Positions 4,624-7,432 of a stretch of 7,432 nucleotides of DNA are shown piece by piece. This DNA comes from Candidatus Bipolaricaulota bacterium. GTDB lineage: Bacteria > Bipolaricaulota > Bipolaricaulia > RBG-16-55-9. Under the pieces are notes generated by a model, which ran no database searches, was not told the DNA's origin, and saw nothing but the letters and a program-made list of their open reading frames with translations. Each line of letters opens with the position of its first letter. Positions within the stretch are counted from its first letter, which is position 1. A program made the translations under genes and the position numbers. Location of the stretch: the NCBI GenBank assembly GCA_018609825.1, contig JAHEOA010000130.1:1-7432 (forward strand). The letters run 5' to 3'.

Positions 4624-5148
4624 ATGCGCTTCAACGAAGCGTCCGGGATGAGCCGTCGACGCTTGTTCCGCACCGCCGGTGCCGCTGCTGTCAGCGGGTT
4701 GGCTCTCGGGGTTGGATCCGGGGTGATGAGCCCACGACCGGTTCTCGCCCACGAGGGCGAGGAGGCCGTCGCGCTCGAGATCCACTTGGGCGAGATGTTC
4801 TTCCAGGTTCACGAGCGCAACGGCGAGGCGGTTGACGCGGCCAAGAACGCGCCGGTCGAACTGAGGGCCGGCCAGGAACTTCAAGTCCGCTTTGAGAACG
4901 TCGGGAACGTGGAACACGAAATCCACTTCGGCCGGAACGCCGTCAAGAACGACGAAGGCCAGTTCGTCGAGTACGAGCAGACGCTCTTTGGCGGCGGCTT
5001 CCGCGGACTGCACCTGCTGCCCGGCCAGTCGGGTAAGCTCCACATGGAGGTGCCCGCCGAGAGCGCGGGCGAATGGGAGATGGGCTGCTTCATTCCCGGC
5101 CACTACGAAGCCGGCATGAAGGCCCCGTTGAACGTGGTCGCCGAGTAA
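4624..5148 (+). CDS. Tat-exported cupredoxin (type 1 copper protein)
   Basis: This 174-residue blue-copper-type protein is exported folded through the Tat pathway. The N-terminus has the twin-arginine motif SRRRLFR (10-16), a hydrophobic stretch (18-34) and a probable cleavage site at VLA-HEGEE (about residue 42). The mature domain (48-174) has a complete type 1 site: an N-terminal His, His98 (EHEIHFG; His101 is an alternative), and Cys155-x4-His160-x4-Met165 (CFIPGHYEAGM). Among in-frame ATGs this one is best spaced from AAGGAGGG (nine bases); the ATG at 4615 touches that site. Upstream is a DosR-like box, so the neighbouring two-component system probably controls it. Export by Tat suggests copper is loaded in the cytoplasm or that folding precedes export. 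Its electron partner is unknown. Confidence 0.92.
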   Translation: MRFNEASGMSRRRLFRTAGAAAVSGLALGVGSGVMSPRPVLAHEGEEAVALEIHLGEMFFQVHERNGEAVDAAKNAPVELRAGQELQVRFENVGNVEHEIHFGRNAVKNDEGQFVEYEQTLFGGGFRGLHLLPGQSGKLHMEVPAESAGEWEMGCFIPGHYEAGMKAPLNVVAE

Positions 5149-5152
5149 GCGC

Positions 5153-5204
5153 TTTCGGCCTCCGAAATGCCCCGACCCGGCGGGACGCTTGCGTCTCGCC
5201 GGGT
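5153..5204. terminator. Pair of hairpins between convergent genes
   Basis: Two hairpins lie between the convergent cupredoxin and response regulator genes: TTTCGG-cct-CCGAAA (5153-5167), and a long one at 5175-5204 (ACCCGGCG...CGCCGGGT, continued inside by GACG/CGTC with one G-T pair and a 4-base loop). The second is very stable. Neither is followed by a clear T tract, so a bidirectional or factor-assisted terminator is likely rather than proven. Confidence 0.6.
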
Positions 5205-5232
5205 TCCGCGTTCCGCATGACCGAGACCGCCA

Positions 5233-5904
5233 TCAGGCGTCCTTGGCCGAATCGTCCGGCGTCGGATCGATCCAGCCCTCCTCGTGGGCCTTGAGGGCGG
5301 CCTGCGTGCGGTTGTTGACGTGCAGCTTGGAAAAGACCGTGGACAACCGATTGCGGACGGTCTTTTCAGCGATTTCCAAGCGCTTCGCAATATCTTGGTT
5401 GCTCTGCCCTTCGGCGACCAGTTCGAGGATCCCGCGCTCGCGACGGGTGAGATGGACGACCTCCGCACCGGCGTTCGGGCGACCGATCTGGCGGAACTCG
5501 TCCAGCATCTTGCGGGCGATCGCGGGATCCAGCCAGGCCTCCCCGGCGTGCACGGCTCGAATCGTCTCGAGCAGTGTCTCCGAGCCGGTGTCCTTGTGAA
5601 CGTACCCTTTGGCGCCGGCCTTGACCGCTTGGAAGAGATGGTCCTCGTCGCCGTACATGGTCAGGATGATGACGGCGATCTCGGGAAACTCGCGGTTGAT
5701 CCGCTGGGTGGCGGTGATGCCGTCGACGCCCGGCATGTGGATGTCCATGAGCACGATATCGGGTTGGAAATATCGGGCGCGCTCGCACGCCCCGTCGCCG
5801 TCGGTCGCTTCCCCGACGACGCGAATGTCGTGTTCGGTGTTGAGGAGCCGACCCAACCCCTGACGCACGAGCTTGTGGTCGTCGACGACGAGCAGCTCAA
5901 TCAT
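5233..5904 (-). CDS. NarL/FixJ-family response regulator with DosR-like recognition helix
   Basis: A 223-residue two-component response regulator. The receiver domain (1-120) has the acidic pair Asp8/Asp9, the phosphorylation site Asp54 (VLMDIHMPG), Thr82 and Lys104 (YVHKD). A LuxR-type helix-turn-helix follows at about 150-206 (LTRRERGILELVAEGQSNQD onward). The recognition helix AEKTVRNRLSTVFSKL, followed by NRTQAA, is very close to mycobacterial DosR (AEKTVKNYVSRLLAKL, then RRTQAA). Lys181, Arg184 and Asn185 align with DosR Lys179, Lys182 and Asn183, the known base contacts. The start overlaps the kinase stop by eight bases (ATGATTGA), so the pair are coupled partners. Expected targets are the two GGGNCAAATGTCCC sites in this window, including its own operon promoter. 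No other output domain is seen. Confidence 0.95.
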   Translation of the reverse strand: MIELLVVDDHKLVRQGLGRLLNTEHDIRVVGEATDGDGACERARYFQPDIVLMDIHMPGVDGITATQRINREFPEIAVIILTMYGDEDHLFQAVKAGAKGYVHKDTGSETLLETIRAVHAGEAWLDPAIARKMLDEFRQIGRPNAGAEVVHLTRRERGILELVAEGQSNQDIAKRLEIAEKTVRNRLSTVFSKLHVNNRTQAALKAHEEGWIDPTPDDSAKDA

Positions 5905-6814
5905 CCGATGGCTCCCGGGGCGGCCTGGCGTTCAGCGGCAACGTCGCGATGACCCGTGTGCCGTTCGGAGACGAGTCGATCGAAAAGTCGCCGCCGCGTG
6001 CCTCGACGCGCTCGCGGACATGGCGCAGGCCGAGGCCATCGCCGTTGCGCACGGCCGCGTCGACGTCGAAGCCGCGGCCGTCGTCGCGTATTTCCGCTTT
6101 GATGTGATCGTCCGGGAGGTCAAAGGTGACCCAGGCCCGCTCCGCCTCGGCGTGCTTGGCGACGTTGTTGAGCGACTCCTGGACGAGGCGATAGAGCGTC
6201 CCTTCCAACTCGGGCTCGAAGCGCCGTTCCGTCCCCTCGACCGTGACGTCGACGTCCAGGCCGACCTTGTTCTCCAGGTCCGAACTGAGCCGACGGACCG
6301 CCTCGATCGGGCCGAGCTCCTCCAGCTCAACGGGCCGCAGCGCCCAGATGAGCCGGCGCAGGTCGGCGATTGATTCGCTCAACAGCGAGCGCAGTTCGGC
6401 CAGCTCCGCTTCGACGCGCTCGGGATGATCGTGGGCCAGCTTCTTGGCCACATCCAGCTGCAGCCCGAGGAAGTACAGGTTCTGCGCGACGCCCTCGTGG
6501 ATCTCGCGGGCAATGCGGGCCCGTTCATCTCCCACCGCGCGCTCCCGGCGCTCGCGCTCGCGCTCGGCTCGCTGCTCCGCCCGTTGCTTGGAGCGAAGTT
6601 GACGTTCGATCCAGGCCAGGACGCCCCACGTCACGGCCGGCCCAACCAGTCCGTAGAACGCGATCTCCACCAGGTAGTGATACGTCGCGCCCAGCTCGTG
6701 GATGTAGCGGACGAAGTAGAGCTGATAGCCCAGGACGACCATCAGGATGGCAGCGGGCAGAAGGCGGCGCAGCAGCGCCACCTGTTCGCGGGTTGAGCGT
6801 TCGAAGAACCCCAT
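5897..6814 (-). CDS. Two-component sensor histidine kinase (HisKA_3, NarX/DosS class)
   Basis: This 305-residue membrane kinase is predicted to phosphorylate the adjacent response regulator. Two membrane helices (about 18-38 and 47-69) with a very short outside loop are followed by an Arg/Glu-rich coiled coil (72-98). The HisKA_3 dimerisation domain has the phospho-acceptor His106 in REIHEGVAQNL; the common HD pair is HE here. The ATPase domain has the N box QESLNNVAKHA (212-222), G1 DDGRGFD (244-250) and G2 GDGLGLRHVRERV (258-270). There is no PAS, GAF or haem domain, so the signal is probably sensed in or near the membrane, such as redox state or a lipid-soluble ligand; this is inference. 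The start has no Shine-Dalgarno sequence and follows a perfect -10 box by nine bases, so the mRNA is probably leaderless. Confidence 0.95.
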   Translation of the reverse strand: MGFFERSTREQVALLRRLLPAAILMVVLGYQLYFVRYIHELGATYHYLVEIAFYGLVGPAVTWGVLAWIERQLRSKQRAEQRAERERERRERAVGDERARIAREIHEGVAQNLYFLGLQLDVAKKLAHDHPERVEAELAELRSLLSESIADLRRLIWALRPVELEELGPIEAVRRLSSDLENKVGLDVDVTVEGTERRFEPELEGTLYRLVQESLNNVAKHAEAERAWVTFDLPDDHIKAEIRDDGRGFDVDAAVRNGDGLGLRHVRERVEARGGDFSIDSSPNGTRVIATLPLNARPPREPSDD

Positions 6815-6823
6815 ATCGGCCCC

Positions 6824-6851
6824 ATTATAGGAACGTCGTCGACCGTCCCAA
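6824..6851 (-). promoter_or_regulatory. Leaderless-type promoter of the kinase/regulator operon
   Basis: A perfect TATAAT (6824-6829) is preceded, after 16 bp, by a weak -35 box TTGGGA (6846-6851) on the minus strand. The ATG comes nine bases after the -10 box. The weak -35 box directly touches a DosR-like box, which suggests positive autoregulation. Confidence 0.75.
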
Positions 6852-6870
6852 CAGGGGCAAATGTCCCTAG
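6851..6870. promoter_or_regulatory. DosR-like box upstream of the kinase operon
   Basis: ACAGGGGCAAATGTCCCTAG holds 7-base arms (AGGGGCA/TGTCCCT, one G-T mismatch) around AA. It shares 13 of 14 core bases with the box at 4517. Its centre lies about 44 bp upstream of the expected start. The ACAGGGG half recurs 33 bp further upstream (6884-6890), perhaps as a weak second half-site. Confidence 0.68.
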
Positions 6871-6935
6871 CGGATGTGGCCGTACAGGGGAGACGACGGG
6901 TTTCAAGGAGGCTCGGGAGAGCTGACCTGGATCAT

Positions 6936-6963
6936 TTGCGGTCTTGAACGGGCAGCGTATCAT
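6936..6963 (+). promoter_or_regulatory. Candidate promoter of the small Cys-containing gene
   Basis: TTGCGG (6936-6941), a 16-bp spacer and TATCAT (6958-6963, five of six consensus bases) lie on the plus strand. The expected start near 6970 gives a leader of about 44 bases that includes a GGAG ribosome binding site. Confidence 0.5.
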
Positions 6964-7013
6964 CCCCTGGAACGGCCTGGCAGCATAACCGGATAGGTAG
7001 CACTGGAGATGCC

Positions 7014-7343
7014 ATGAGACGCCCAACGGGCCTGATCGGAGTGGTCGGCGTAGCCCTGCTGCTGATTGCCTACGCGGCAAGCGCCGGCCCGGCCTGTTCA
7101 TCCTTTGTGCCTACCCACACAGCTGACCCTCAACCACGGGGTCCGGCCAGTGACTGCGGATGCGGGGATCAAGCCGGCGAGGCCGGGGCCGACGGCTCGG
7201 CCCCCTGTTCCGCCTGTGCGACCGCGGCGCTGCCGACGCTGGATCTGATGCCCCGGACGGCGGTTTGGCTGGCCGTCATTCCTCTCTCCTTGCCAAGCCC
7301 GATGGACGTCCCGTCACGCCCAGACCGCCCGCCCCAAGCCTGA
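7014..7343 (+). CDS. Small exported or membrane Cys-containing protein
   Basis: A 109-residue protein with a hydrophobic N-terminus (GLIGVVGVALLLIAYAASAG, residues 6-25) that could be cleaved after ASA. A short Pro/Gly-rich middle follows with Cys28, Cys48, Cys50 (DCGCGD) and a CSAC pair (65, 68), then a second hydrophobic stretch (82-95) and a Pro-rich tail. The layout, a Cys pair followed by AALP and a tail like PDRPPQA, recalls small DUF2946-type proteins found near copper genes, but the match is loose. The ATG has GGAG five bases upstream. It is divergent from the kinase operon and is followed by another gene with a strong ribosome binding site, so it probably starts an operon. A metal-related role is inferred from neighbours only. 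Confidence 0.65.
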   Translation: MRRPTGLIGVVGVALLLIAYAASAGPACSSFVPTHTADPQPRGPASDCGCGDQAGEAGADGSAPCSACATAALPTLDLMPRTAVWLAVIPLSLPSPMDVPSRPDRPPQA

Positions 7344-7374
7344 TTCCCCTTTTCCGATCCCGTCGGTGTCCAAC

Positions 7375-7395
7375 GGACCGAGCTTGTGTCGGTCC
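7375..7395. repeat. Intergenic hairpin
   Basis: GGACCGA and TCGGTCC form a perfect 7-bp stem with a 7-base loop in the 77-base gap between two plus-strand genes. There is no T tract, so it is more likely an mRNA structure or weak attenuator than a full terminator. Confidence 0.4.
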
Positions 7396-7420
7396 CGCGC
7401 CTGCTTGAAAGGGGAGGAGC

Positions 7421-7432
7421 ATGAAGCGACTT
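7421..7432 (+). CDS. Start of a further gene (only MKRL visible)
   Basis: An ATG follows a strong GGGGAGGAG ribosome binding site by one to five bases, and four codons (Met-Lys-Arg-Leu) are seen before the window ends. The basic start would fit a signal peptide, but the product cannot be identified. Confidence 0.55.

Noticed and set aside
4561..5103. Minus-strand open frame of 180 codons antisense to the Tat cupredoxin
   Set aside because: The plus-strand gene has a Tat signal and a full copper site; the antisense frame is a codon-bias shadow.
6904..6910. AAGGAGG on the plus strand upstream of the small Cys-containing gene
   Set aside because: No start codon follows at a usable distance, so it is not a ribosome binding site of any visible gene.

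Overview
This GC-rich bacterial window is densely packed with genes for metal sensing, thiol and copper chemistry, and signalling. Most genes have good GGAGG-type ribosome binding sites. Two transcription units instead have a -10 box only 9 bases before the start codon and so look leaderless. Leaderless starts, Tat export, small plastocyanin-like proteins and the gene styles would fit a Chloroflexota (Thermomicrobia-like) or actinobacterial-type genome, but nothing here settles the phylum. There are no rRNA, tRNA, CRISPR or mobile elements, and no gene-free stretch over 300 bases.

Layout, left to right. (1) Bases 1-2170, minus strand: a compact metalloregulated operon. A CadC-like ArsR repressor with a promoter/operator is followed by a 77-residue Cys-rich GDCCVxC-type protein, a membrane-anchored thioredoxin-like protein with an N-terminal C2H2 zinc finger, and a MerR-family metal sensor. 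Right after merR, with the -35 box overlapping the merR stop codon, is a textbook MerR-type promoter (20-bp spacer filled by a palindrome) that reads into a secreted/anchored protein cut by the window edge. (2) Bases 2194-4430, minus strand: a Cys-rich ArsR regulator with a leaderless promoter, a 40-residue peptide gene, an exported 328-residue protein of unknown function, and a membrane-anchored cupredoxin with its own promoter. (3) Bases 4517-6870: a Tat-exported cupredoxin on the plus strand converges on a minus-strand two-component system (NarL/DosR-type response regulator, HisKA_3 histidine kinase), separated by hairpins. (4) Bases 6936-7432, plus strand: a small Cys-containing exported/membrane protein and the first codons of another gene.

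The most interesting signal is regulatory. Two near-identical palindromes (core GGG[A/G]CAAATGTCCC) lie just upstream of the kinase operon promoter and at the matching place upstream of the Tat cupredoxin gene. They closely resemble the mycobacterial DosR box, and the response regulator carries the DosR-type recognition helix. I infer a small self-activating DosR-like regulon that controls a periplasmic/extracellular copper protein, next to two ArsR units and one MerR unit that sense metals or metalloids.
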